From the NCBI RefSeq assembly GCF_007176755.1, contig NZ_BJTV01000007.1, positions 1-64,000 on the forward strand: 64,000 nt of DNA. The letters are read 5' to 3'. Position 1 is the stretch's first letter. Each line of letters starts with the position of its first letter. The stretch comes from Streptomyces sp. 1-11. GTDB lineage: Bacteria; Actinomycetota; Actinomycetes; Streptomycetales; Streptomycetaceae. This document shows positions 1 to 9,003 of this stretch, piece after piece. The position numbers and the translations under genes are program-made. The notes under the pieces are model-generated. The model was not told the DNA's origin and made no database searches. It saw only the letters and a list, made by a program, of their open reading frames with translations.

Positions 1-1
1 C

Positions 2-3000
2 GCCAACGGCACCGCCTTCTCCGACGAGGTCGAAATCCGCGCCCTGCGCGAGGTGTTCGCCGGTGTCACCGAACCCGTTCATGTCGGCACCGTGAAGTCC
101 AACCTCGGCCACCCCGAAGCCGCCTCCGGCATCGCCCAGCTCACCAAGGTCGTGCTCCAGCTCCGGCACGGGCAGGTCGCCCCCCTCGTCGCCACCGGAA
201 CCGCCAACCCCCGCCTGGACCTGGACGGTTCGCCCCTGCGGCTCGCGGAGGAGCCGGCCGGATGGGAGCCGCGCGACGGCGCGCCCCGCCGCGCCCTCAT
301 CAACTCCGTTGCGGCGGGCGGCAGTCACGTGAGCATCGTCGTCGAGGCGCCGCCCGCCGCCGCCCGCACCGTCCCGGCGGACCCGGCGCCGCAGGTCGTC
401 CTGGTCTCCGCCCGCACCCCCGAACTGCTGCGCACGACTGTGGGCCGCCTGCACGACTACCTCGAACGCGACGGCACGGTGAGCCTCGCCGACATCGCCT
501 ACACCTCCCAGCTCGGCCGGGAGCATCTGCCCGAGCGGCTCGCCCTGGTCGCCGCCGACCGCGAGCAGCTCGCGCGCGCCCTCGAACAGCACCTCGTCGA
601 CGGCGTGGCCGCCACGGCGGGCGGCGGCGCGAGCTCGCACCGCGGCAACGCCGACGAGGACGCCGGACCGATGACCGCTGTCCTGGCCGGCGCCCGGGGG
701 GACTCCTTCCTCGCCGGACTCGTCGAGGACCACGTCCTGGAGCAACTGGCCGAGCTGTGGGTGCGCGGTGTGCGGGTACCGTGGCACGGCCTCCACGCCG
801 GGCCGCGCCGCATGGCGCCGCTCCCCCCGACCGCGCTCGAAGCGGGCAGCTACTGGGTCGGCCGGGCGCCCCGGCTGTCCGTGGAGGCCCTCGCGGCCCA
901 GACCGCGCCGTCAACCCCGCCTCGCGAGCTCGCCGCGCCCACCGGCACGGGGCGCGCCGTGGCCGGAGCCCGGGCCGGCGTCCCTCTGTCCGGGGATGCG
1001 GGCACCCGGGCGCAGGTGATGGACCGGGTACGGCACCATGTCGCGGAACTGCTGGGCTTCGACACCGACCATCTGGACGTCTCGGCCCCGCTCACCAAGC
1101 TCGGTATCGACTCGGTGACGGCCATGCGCACCCGAGGTCTGGTGGAGGCCGACTTCGGGCAGGAACTGCCGGTCGCGGCCCTGCTCGGCGGGGCGAGTGT
1201 CATGGACGTCGTGGACTGGATTCTGGACGGCCGGACCGGTGCGGAGGCCGGGGAACCGCTCGAGTCCGGGAGGGACACACGCAGGGAAGGCTCGGAGCCG
1301 CTCGTCGTACCGGGCGCCGGCGGAACCGTACGGTGGCCGGCGACCCGTGACGTCATACGGATGCTGCGCACGGAGCAGCTGGGCACCCCGGGAGCCACCC
1401 ACAACATCGGCTCCGCCGTGCGGCTCGCCACTCCGGTCGGCCGGGAACGGCTGATCGACGTACTGGGCAGCCTCGCCGCCCGTCACGCGGCCCTGCGGAC
1501 GGCGATCGTCGCGGACCCCGAGCACGGCCTCCAACTGGAGGTCGCGAGGAGCCTGCCTGGATCCTTGCTGCGCTGGTCGACCGTCGACGAGGACACGGAC
1601 CCGGACCGGCGGCTGCGCGAGCTGCTGGAGGCACCGTTCGAGCTTGCCACGGCACCGCTGTGGCGGTTCGAGCTGCTGGACTACCCGTCGGGGAAGCAGG
1701 TACTGCTCTACGGTGCGCACCACGTGGTGTCCGATCTGTCCTCGCTCGCGCTGGTGGCGGCGGAGATCGGCGCGGACCTCGCGGGTGAGCATCTGCCGTC
1801 CGCTTCCTCCTCGGCTGACATCGACGGCCTGATGCGGGCTCAGCCGGCGCGGCAGGAGACGGACGGCCGGGAGGCCTCTGCGGCGCAGCCGCGCGAGTGG
1901 TTCTCCGGGATCCGCAGGCTGGATCTGACTCTCGCGAAGGCCCGTCCCGCGACACGGTCGTACCGTGCGGCGACCGAGCTCGTGGAGGTCCCCGACGGGC
2001 TCTCGGAGCGGGTCGGCGTCGAGGCCCGACGGCTCGGGATCACCCCGGCCGCCTTCTGGCTGGGCACGCTGACCATGTTCCTCGCGCGTCTGCGGGAGCG
2101 CAGCCGGTTCGTGCTGGCGGTTCCGGTGGACACCCGGATGCACGCGGAAGCGCTCGACGCGGTCGGGTTCTTCGGCGTCCCGATACCGTTCCCCGCCGAG
2201 GCCTCCCCGGGCGAACCGGTGGCCGACGTGCTGCGCCGGACCGACGACCGGCTGGGCGTGCATCTCGAAAAGGGCATCTCCTTCTCGGACATCATGTCCA
2301 CGCTGGTGGCGGAGGGGCTGTACCGCGAGAACGCGCCGCTGGTCGAGGTCTACTTCAACTACCTTCCGCCGCGCGGCCTGAAACTGCCAGGGCTGGAGAT
2401 GCTCCCCGCGGGCACCGGGCACTCCGACCTCGATCTGATGATCAGTGTGTCACCGGATCTGGGTCATATGCGGCTCGACTACAATCTGGACATCCTCGAC
2501 AGCTCGAGCTGTGCCCGGTTCGGCCGGGACTTCCTCGACCTGATCGTCGAGGTGATCGGCCGAGCGGACACGGACACCGTCGGCGCTCTTCCGGTGCTCC
2601 GGACAGCGGAGCCAGTGGTCGCGTCGGCGAGGGAAGCCGAAACGGCGGCGCTCACGCCGGAGCCGTTGCCCGTCCCGCCGTCGCGCTCGTCGGCCCCCCG
2701 ATCCGTCGCTCTGACAGCCACCTTCGCTCTGGGCGACCTCTCCGCGCTGCTCGGCCTCGCTCTCGAGGGCACCGGACTCGCCGTCGCCGAAGCTCCGTAC
2801 CACCAGGTTCTGGCTGCCCTGCACGACCCGTCCGGCGTTCTGTCCGATCCGTCGGCCGCGGCGGCCCTTGTGCTGCTGCGCGCCGCCGACCTGGGGCGGT
2901 ACGGGGAAATCAGCGACGAGTTGCTGACCGAGCTGGGCGAGGAGTATCCGGCGGCCCTGCGCTCGTTGGCCGAACGCACGGGGAGGCCGGTGATCGTCGG

Positions 3001-4294
3001 CCTTCTTCCCGCCCACTCGACCGAGGAGAGGCTGCGGAACTGGGAGGAGCAGGTGAGGTCCCGGCTCCAGGATCAGGCCGGCATCGCGGTCCTGGGCCTG
3101 GAGAGCTTCAGCGGCGATGGTTTCACCGACCCGTTCGACGCCGAGACGGACGCGCTGGCGCACCTGCCGTTCCGGACCGAGTTCCAGGCCGCGGTGGCCC
3201 TGGCCCTCGCCGAACTGGTGCGCGCCTCCCTCCGCACCCCGCCCAAGGTGATCGCGGTGGACGGCGACGAGACTCTCTGGGACGGCATCGCCGCGGAGAA
3301 CGGGCCGGAGCACGTCGGCCTCTCGGGGGGCCGCGCCCAGCTCGCCCGCCGGCTGCTGCAGTGGCGTGCCGCCGGTGTACTTCTGGTGCTGGTCTCCAAC
3401 AACGACGAAGCCACCGTACGAGCCGTACTCGACCGGCCCGACAGTCCGCTCCGGGCCGAGCACTTCCAAGTGATCTCCGCCGGCTGGACCCCGAAGCCCG
3501 TACGCCTCAAGGCGGTCGCGGAGGAACTCGGCCTCGGTCTGGACACGTTCATGTTCCTCGACGACAACCCGGCCGAGATCGCCAGGATGAGGGCGGCTCT
3601 GCCGGAGGTGCTCTGCGTGACCTGCCCGCCCCGAGAAGGCCTGCCGGACTTCCTGACCAGGATCTGGCCGGTCACCCCGCGCGCGGCGACACAGGAGGAC
3701 GCCGCGCGGGCGGACTTCTACCGGCAGGACAAGGTGCGCGAGGAAGCACGTTCCCGTACCACCTTCGCCGAGTTCCTGGAGCGGCTGAACCTGGAGATGG
3801 ACTTCCAGCCGCTCGGCGCCGACACGATGGAACGTTCCGTCCAACTGGCCCGGCGCACCAACCAGTTCAATCTCCGGCCCTCGCCAGTGGACGAGGCGGA
3901 GCTGGCACGCCGGCAGCAGGACGGCGAGGTGTGGACCGTGCGGGCGCGGGACAGGTTCGGCGACTACGGGCAGATCGCCGTCCTCGTGATCCGTCCCGAC
4001 GGCGGGACGCTCGAGGTCCTGGGCTGGATGATGAGCTGCCGGGTGCTCGGCCGCGGTGCCGAGGAACGGGTTCTCGGCTGGCTGGCGGACCGGGCCGAGG
4101 CCTTGGGCTGCACGGCCGTACGCATGGTCGCCGAGCACACCCCCCGCAATGTCCCCGTACGGCGGCTGGTGGCCGCCCTGGCCGGCGGGGACCCGGAGGC
4201 TCCGCGCCTGGAGGCGCTGGTCCCCGCGGACCGGCTCCGAGACTTCCGCTCGTGGGACACCACAACCGACGACACCGTGGAGGCAACCGCATGA
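2..4294 (+). CDS. Hybrid PKS-NRPS megaenzyme, 5' end missing: KS(end)-ACP-condensation-FkbH
   Basis: The gene enters from the left edge, with 1,430 codons visible. The first ~350 nt are the end of a ketosynthase (KSNLGHPEAASG retains the catalytic Lys and second His). A KS-to-W linker follows to ~nt 900 with no acyltransferase. The carrier protein (~1015-1240) has the DSVTA phosphopantetheine Ser at 1112. The condensation domain (~1310-2590) has HHVVSDL in place of HHxxxDG. The FkbH-like HAD domain (~2740-4240) has DGDETLWDG at ~3259 and a GNAT-like end; such domains can load or transform glyceryl units. The first KS His appears replaced: the visible codons read ANGTAF where HGTGT is expected, so this KS may not elongate. 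Its stop overlaps the next start (ATGA). The domain calls are firm; the product is unknown. Confidence 0.88.
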   Translation, partial: ANGTAFSDEVEIRALREVFAGVTEPVHVGTVKSNLGHPEAASGIAQLTKVVLQLRHGQVAPLVATGTANPRLDLDGSPLRLAEEPAGWEPRDGAPRRALINSVAAGGSHVSIVVEAPPAAARTVPADPAPQVVLVSARTPELLRTTVGRLHDYLERDGTVSLADIAYTSQLGREHLPERLALVAADREQLARALEQHLVDGVAATAGGGASSHRGNADEDAGPMTAVLAGARGDSFLAGLVEDHVLEQLAELWVRGVRVPWHGLHAGPRRMAPLPPTALEAGSYWVGRAPRLSVEALAAQTAPSTPPRELAAPTGTGRAVAGARAGVPLSGDAGTRAQVMDRVRHHVAELLGFDTDHLDVSAPLTKLGIDSVTAMRTRGLVEADFGQELPVAALLGGASVMDVVDWILDGRTGAEAGEPLESGRDTRREGSEPLVVPGAGGTVRWPATRDVIRMLRTEQLGTPGATHNIGSAVRLATPVGRERLIDVLGSLAARHAALRTAIVADPEHGLQLEVARSLPGSLLRWSTVDEDTDPDRRLRELLEAPFELATAPLWRFELLDYPSGKQVLLYGAHHVVSDLSSLALVAAEIGADLAGEHLPSASSSADIDGLMRAQPARQETDGREASAAQPREWFSGIRRLDLTLAKARPATRSYRAATELVEVPDGLSERVGVEARRLGITPAAFWLGTLTMFLARLRERSRFVLAVPVDTRMHAEALDAVGFFGVPIPFPAEASPGEPVADVLRRTDDRLGVHLEKGISFSDIMSTLVAEGLYRENAPLVEVYFNYLPPRGLKLPGLEMLPAGTGHSDLDLMISVSPDLGHMRLDYNLDILDSSSCARFGRDFLDLIVEVIGRADTDTVGALPVLRTAEPVVASAREAETAALTPEPLPVPPSRSSAPRSVALTATFALGDLSALLGLALEGTGLAVAEAPYHQVLAALHDPSGVLSDPSAAAALVLLRAADLGRYGEISDELLTELGEEYPAALRSLAERTGRPVIVGLLPAHSTEERLRNWEEQVRSRLQDQAGIAVLGLESFSGDGFTDPFDAETDALAHLPFRTEFQAAVALALAELVRASLRTPPKVIAVDGDETLWDGIAAENGPEHVGLSGGRAQLARRLLQWRAAGVLLVLVSNNDEATVRAVLDRPDSPLRAEHFQVISAGWTPKPVRLKAVAEELGLGLDTFMFLDDNPAEIARMRAALPEVLCVTCPPREGLPDFLTRIWPVTPRAATQEDAARADFYRQDKVREEARSRTTFAEFLERLNLEMDFQPLGADTMERSVQLARRTNQFNLRPSPVDEAELARRQQDGEVWTVRARDRFGDYGQIAVLVIRPDGGTLEVLGWMMSCRVLGRGAEERVLGWLADRAEALGCTAVRMVAEHTPRNVPVRRLVAALAGGDPEAPRLEALVPADRLRDFRSWDTTTDDTVEATA

Positions 4295-6756
4295 CACCCA
4301 GCCCAGATGCCGGCGGCGACGCACCGGCCCGCAATCACGAGTTGGACCGGCAGCACGAGGGGGAGCTGCTCGAAGGCGGTGCGCGCGGGGCCGCGGCGAT
4401 CGCCGGTCTGCTGGCGCGTTTTCAGCCGCCCGCCCCGCCGCCACAGCCGGCGGACAGCGCGAACGGCCCCGTGGCCCCGGCCGGCGGCGCACCGGCCTGG
4501 GGTCTCGAACAACTGGCCAAGGCCATCGTCTCGAAGGCGGCCACGCTGCTGGGCGGCAAGGAGATCGACACCGAGACCGATCTCTTCGACGCCGGGGCCA
4601 CGTCGGTGGACGCCGTTCGACTCGTCGCCGTACTCGACCGTGACCTCAACGTCAGGCTCAGTCTGGACGACGTCTTCGCTGACGCCCGGCCCCGGCGCCT
4701 CGCTCAACGCTGGCTGGGCGGTCCGGCGAGACGCACACTGCCCGAGGCGCCGGCGACCGCCAAAGCCCTCGAGCTCCCGGTGGCCTCCGCGCCGTCCGCC
4801 CCCACGACGGCATCGCCGGGCACCGACCTGGTGCCGGCCGAGCCCGTCGCGCCGGACGAGACGCTCCCCGCGGACGACGACCATGCCGAGGACCTCGCCC
4901 TCATCACGGCCGACCTCGCGCGTGCGGACCTACTTCCCTGGTGTGGCGACCCGGAACCGGTCCCGCCCCGCCGCGTCCTGATGACCGGTGCCAACGGCTT
5001 CCTGGGTGGCCACATGCTGCTCGACCTGCTGCGGCACAGCGACGCACACGTCGTCTGCCTGGTGCGCGGGGACAGCGTGCAGGACGCGGAACGGCGCCTG
5101 GCCGAGGGTCTCGCCAGTTTCTCCCTCCCCTGGTCGGCCGAGATCCGGCGACGGGTCACGGTCCTGCCCGGCGACCTGCGCCGGCCCCGCCTCGGTCTGA
5201 CGGACGAACAGTGGCACCTGCTGGCCGACGAACTCGACTCGGTCGTCAGCGTGGCAGCGGCCGTGGACTTCCTGCGCGGCTACCCGTCGCTGCGCCGGAC
5301 CAATGTCCTCGGCGTGCTGTCCCTCGCCGAACTCGCGATGACCGGCCGGCCCAAACCGCTGCACCACATCTCGTCGATCGCCGTGTTCAACGAGATCGGT
5401 ATCGCCTCGATGGGCGAGGACGATCCGGTGGCACACGTGGACCGGCTGGCGGCGGGCTACGACAAGTCGAAGTGGGCGGCCGAGGCAGCGCTCAGGCGCG
5501 CCCGCGACCGCGGGCTGAAGGCGACGTTCCTGCGCCCCGGCGGCATCGTCGGCCACACCCGTACCGGCGCGTACAACCCGCACGACATCAACACGGGTCT
5601 GTTCTCCGCCATCTCCCGCTACCGCGTCGCACCCAAGATCAACTATTCGAACTCCGCTCCGGTGGACTGGGTGAGCCGTGTCGCGACCGCGGTGATCTGC
5701 GAGCCGAGCGGCTGGGGCCAGAACTACCACCTCACCGGACGGCCGGACACTCTCACCGAGATGGTCCGCGATCAGGAACTCGGTGGGCTGAACGTTCGGG
5801 TGATGCCGTGGGATGTCTGGCTCAAGGACTTCCTGGACCGCTGTGAGACCGATCCGGTCCCCGAACTGGAGTTCATGGCACGGGTGCTGCGCAACCCCGC
5901 CGGCCGGAAGATCGTCGAGGCGAGCGTCACGGCCCCGATGGCGACAGGGGACCGGACCGAGGCGTTCGTCGCCCGGCACAAACTGCCGCCGCCTGCCCGC
6001 GTCGACGCACAGGCCCGGCTGAAGAGCTACGAGCGAATGGCCCGGGACGGCCTGGTGATCCTGCCGAGCCGTGACGACCCGCCGTATCTGTGGTTCCGGG
6101 AGACGATGCGCGGCAAGGTGGGCCCGGTCGACGCCAAGCCCGACACTCGCTGCACCTTCGCGCTGACCCTGTCGATCGCCAGCATGTACCAACTGGTGCA
6201 GCACCGCACCATCGACGTACGCGGCACGGTTTCCTGTCCCTTGCTGCACGCGGATCCCCTCACCGTGGACGACGGCGAGATCTGGGTCCGCCCCCATGAG
6301 GGAGTGCCTCACCACCACAGCCTGGACCACCCCCTGCTGCGTTACCGCCTGGCCCTGCGCGACGCCGACGGAAACGGCTGGTGGCTGGAGGGCTGGAAGA
6401 CGGCCCGGGCTCGCTTCGACTACATGCAGCAGGCGCGCACCCTCACCATCCGGGCCGGCCGCGAGGGCGAGCCGGCGAGCCTGGCCGGAACGATGAAGGT
6501 GCCCAAGAAGTCCTACAAGCGGGAGCAGATAGACGGTATCCGGGTCAATCCCGAGCTGTCGATGCGGGAGCAGCGGATCGCCAAGTTCACCTGGCTGGGC
6601 TGGTTCAGCACGCAGTTGGGCCAGGGCCTGCTGGAGCCCACGCTGCGCGCCGGCGCTGAACTGCTCGACCTGCGCCCGGACGCGATCGACCGCGACAAGG
6701 ACCGGTACCAGGCCAAACTCACGAAGTGGGAAAAGGACAGGAAGCACCTTCGATGA
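4291..6756 (+). CDS. Carrier protein-thioester reductase with C-terminal lipid-enzyme-like domain
   Basis: This is an 821-residue protein starting at an ATG that overlaps the upstream stop. After a low-complexity N-terminus, residues ~70-145 form a carrier protein with DAGATSVDAV (Ser105). Residues ~225-590 are a short-chain-reductase-type thioester reductase with the NAD(P) motif TGANGFLG (232-239) and YxxxK (Tyr390, Lys394). Such domains release carrier-bound chains as aldehydes or alcohols. Residues ~600-821 form a beta-rich domain (FRETMRGKVG...) that I recall from actinobacterial GMC oxidoreductase-hydrolase fusions. It probably acts as chain releaser for the upstream megaenzyme. The C-terminal assignment is from memory and is the least certain part. 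Confidence 0.85.
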   Translation: MTPSPDAGGDAPARNHELDRQHEGELLEGGARGAAAIAGLLARFQPPAPPPQPADSANGPVAPAGGAPAWGLEQLAKAIVSKAATLLGGKEIDTETDLFDAGATSVDAVRLVAVLDRDLNVRLSLDDVFADARPRRLAQRWLGGPARRTLPEAPATAKALELPVASAPSAPTTASPGTDLVPAEPVAPDETLPADDDHAEDLALITADLARADLLPWCGDPEPVPPRRVLMTGANGFLGGHMLLDLLRHSDAHVVCLVRGDSVQDAERRLAEGLASFSLPWSAEIRRRVTVLPGDLRRPRLGLTDEQWHLLADELDSVVSVAAAVDFLRGYPSLRRTNVLGVLSLAELAMTGRPKPLHHISSIAVFNEIGIASMGEDDPVAHVDRLAAGYDKSKWAAEAALRRARDRGLKATFLRPGGIVGHTRTGAYNPHDINTGLFSAISRYRVAPKINYSNSAPVDWVSRVATAVICEPSGWGQNYHLTGRPDTLTEMVRDQELGGLNVRVMPWDVWLKDFLDRCETDPVPELEFMARVLRNPAGRKIVEASVTAPMATGDRTEAFVARHKLPPPARVDAQARLKSYERMARDGLVILPSRDDPPYLWFRETMRGKVGPVDAKPDTRCTFALTLSIASMYQLVQHRTIDVRGTVSCPLLHADPLTVDDGEIWVRPHEGVPHHHSLDHPLLRYRLALRDADGNGWWLEGWKTARARFDYMQQARTLTIRAGREGEPASLAGTMKVPKKSYKREQIDGIRVNPELSMREQRIAKFTWLGWFSTQLGQGLLEPTLRAGAELLDLRPDAIDRDKDRYQAKLTKWEKDRKHLR

Positions 6757-7886
6757 CACCACGACCGCTCTTCGCCCCGATGGATCGCGTCACCGTCGAG
6801 CAGATCCCGTTCCACGCGTCCGACGGCACGGAACTCGGCCTGTGCCGGGTGACCGCCAACACCCCCGCAGATCGGCACGGCACCGACCGTCCCGCGGTCC
6901 TGCTCCTGCACGGCCTCACGGCTTCGGCCGACATGTTCGTACTGCCCGAGACCCGCAACCTCGTGGACGTCCTGCTCAGTGCGGGCTACGAACCGTGGCT
7001 GCTGGACTGGCGGGGCAGTTGCCGCCTGCCGTACAACGAGGGCCGCGTCCGCTACACCTTCGACGACGTGGCGCTCTATGACATCCCGGACGCGGTGTCG
7101 TACATCCGCGACCGGATCGGCGGGCGCCGGCTGTTCGTGGTCGCCCACTGTCTCGGAGCGCTGTCACTGTCATTGAGCATGACGGCCGGCCTGGTGCCGG
7201 GCCTCGCCGGAGTGGTGGCGCAGGGCGTCTTCATGACGCCCAAGTATTCCGGGCGGTCCCGGCTGCTCGGCCACCTCGGCGGCGAGTGGGGCCGCTCCCG
7301 CTGGACTCACCTCCCGGTCGACTTCACCAAGGTGGGCTTCCGCTCGCGTTACACGCCGATGTTCGCGCTGGCTTCCCTCTCGGCCGGCCCCTGTGACGAC
7401 CCCACCTGCCATATCCTGCACAACTCCGCCTGGGGTACCGGCGCGTCACTCTACGTCCACGAGAACCTGCACGAGACGACCCACAGTCGGCTTGCCGAAC
7501 TGTTCGGTTCCGCGCCCACCTGGATCGGCCCGCACCTGCGGCGCATGGAACTGGCGCACACGGCGATGCCGTGGAACACGGGCGACCGGGGGCACGGCCA
7601 ACTGCCGGAGAACGCCCTGGACAACGCCGACCGCATCGACTGCCCCCTCCTGCTGCTCTCCGGCAGTGACAACAAGACCTTCCACGATTCGAACGAGCTC
7701 TGCTACGACATCCTGTCGAGCCGTTATCCGGACCTCGACCTTCGGTACGTCGAAGTCCCGGGCTACGGCCACGTCGATCCCTTCATCGGCCGCGGGGCCG
7801 CCCTGGACGTGTTCGGCCACATCGTCGATTTCCTCGACGAGAGATCCGCCAAGGACGTCGAGGATGTCCCTTCGTCTCGTTCCTGA
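6753..7886 (+). CDS. Alpha/beta hydrolase with Cys nucleophile
   Basis: The 377-residue protein starts at an ATG overlapping the reductase stop, so the two are translationally coupled. LLLHGLTAS supplies the oxyanion-hole HG. The nucleophile elbow reads VVAHCLGAL, with Cys133 where most hydrolases have Ser, as in PHA synthases. Asp306 (SGSDN) and His340 (GYGHVDP) complete a probable Cys-Asp-His triad. It resembles the hydrolase half of GMC oxidoreductase-hydrolase fusions, whose middle domain appears at the end of the preceding protein. It likely acts on an acyl or sterol-like product of this cluster, either by hydrolysis or by acyl transfer. The substrate is unknown. Confidence 0.82.
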   Translation: MTPRPLFAPMDRVTVEQIPFHASDGTELGLCRVTANTPADRHGTDRPAVLLLHGLTASADMFVLPETRNLVDVLLSAGYEPWLLDWRGSCRLPYNEGRVRYTFDDVALYDIPDAVSYIRDRIGGRRLFVVAHCLGALSLSLSMTAGLVPGLAGVVAQGVFMTPKYSGRSRLLGHLGGEWGRSRWTHLPVDFTKVGFRSRYTPMFALASLSAGPCDDPTCHILHNSAWGTGASLYVHENLHETTHSRLAELFGSAPTWIGPHLRRMELAHTAMPWNTGDRGHGQLPENALDNADRIDCPLLLLSGSDNKTFHDSNELCYDILSSRYPDLDLRYVEVPGYGHVDPFIGRGAALDVFGHIVDFLDERSAKDVEDVPSSRS

Positions 7887-8267
7887 CGACCTGTGGGGGC
7901 GGGTGGCGGCGCCTGCTGTCACCCGCCCGCACACCTTCGGATCACCGTGTTGAACCGGGAACGGCTGACTCCGATCCGCTTCGGTACCGCTGTTCCGAGG
8001 TCGAGCAGGGCCAGCCCGTGTAACCCGCAAACATCGTCGCCTCAGCCGCGCTGCGCAAGATCGTCTGCGAGGTCCCCGTCCGCCGGTGAGCACGTCCGAT
8101 CTCGGTCCGGGACCTGCGGCGATGCAACGGTTCCTGAACCGCTGGTACCCGATCGGGCTCACGGAATCACACCAGAGATACGTCCGAAATGCCAGTCATG
8201 GGAGCTGTCGGTACGTTCATCGCAGGTCGGTCGCCCGGCCGACGTCCATCCGACAGAGAGAAGTGAC
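7887..8267. other. Gene-free stretch after the biosynthetic operon
   Basis: No convincing gene is seen in these 381 bases. Short open frames exist, but they lack ribosome sites and change frame, so this may be an eroded gene. The last bases carry the ribosome site (agagagaag) of the next gene. Confidence 0.4.
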
Positions 8268-8825
8268 ATGCCTCCGCATTTCTATGCTGTGGTTGGCACC
8301 GGACTAGGCGCGACCGCCCTTGCATCCGCCGGCATCCTCTACGCCCCGACCGTCGGATCTACCCCGGCCTCCCAGTCTGTCCACCGAGTGGCCGTGGCCC
8401 GACCTGCGCACCAAGCGGCCCTGCCTGTGCACCAAGCGGCCGTGCCTGTGCACCGAGCCGCTCCAGTCGCGGCTCCCTCGGGCGACAGGAGCGCGAGCGG
8501 CGAGAGGAACGAGGGCCACGACGAGGGCGGACGCGACTACGCTCACGAGGAAGGCGGAAGGATCTACTTCAACGAACGTACGTACTCCGCCTTCGCCGAC
8601 GGCTGCATCACCGGGGCCAGCTCCAGCAGCTTCAACATTTTCAATGACAGCCGGCAGACCGTCGCGGTCTTCCAAGGCTTCGACTGTGCCGGTTCTCCGG
8701 TCGCCATCGTGGGTCCCCACGACGAGACCTCTGGCACTGTGCCCCGTACCGACCTCGCTGGCATGTTCGGTGACGATGGTGTCGTGGCCAGCTTCCGGGT
8801 GATCAACGACCACGACGAGTGGTGA
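8268..8825 (+). CDS. Secreted protein with heptad repeats, unknown function
   Basis: A 185-residue protein whose ATG follows a purine-rich ribosome site. The N-terminus is hydrophobic and signal-like, though the basic n-region is poor. Residues 46-66 are three 7-residue repeats of the form P-(A/V)-H-(Q/R)-A-A-x. An acidic, His-containing linker (~70-100) follows, and then a compact region (~100-185) with two Cys (ADGCITGA, GFDCAGS) that could form a disulfide. The C-terminal part has a beta-rich look (SFNIFNDS, VAVFQGF), as in small secreted actinomycete proteins. I do not recognise the family. No neighbour suggests a role. Confidence 0.6.
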   Translation: MPPHFYAVVGTGLGATALASAGILYAPTVGSTPASQSVHRVAVARPAHQAALPVHQAAVPVHRAAPVAAPSGDRSASGERNEGHDEGGRDYAHEEGGRIYFNERTYSAFADGCITGASSSSFNIFNDSRQTVAVFQGFDCAGSPVAIVGPHDETSGTVPRTDLAGMFGDDGVVASFRVINDHDEW

Positions 8826-9003
8826 CAGCGGCGCCCGGCGCAGAGAAGGACCCTGGCCCACCTGTCGTCCACAGCTGACTGGTGTCACTCCGTTACGGAG
8901 CAGGCAGGCTGGCGTCACTCGTCGGCTGTCTGCCAGGGGGCACCCGAAGCAGCTGGTTCCGCTGCTTCGGGCACCTCGGATGCCGGATGTCTGGGAAGCC
9001 CAG

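Noticed and set aside
911..4492. Long open frames on the minus strand opposite the megaenzyme
   Set aside because: They are antisense shadows caused by high GC. They show no domain, have His/Gln/Arg-rich composition, and the plus-strand frame carries clear catalytic motifs.
7887..8267. A gene starting at ~7893 and running into the secreted repeat protein
   Set aside because: The added N-terminal region has non-coding composition and no ribosome site; the ATG at 8268 has one and begins a signal-like sequence.
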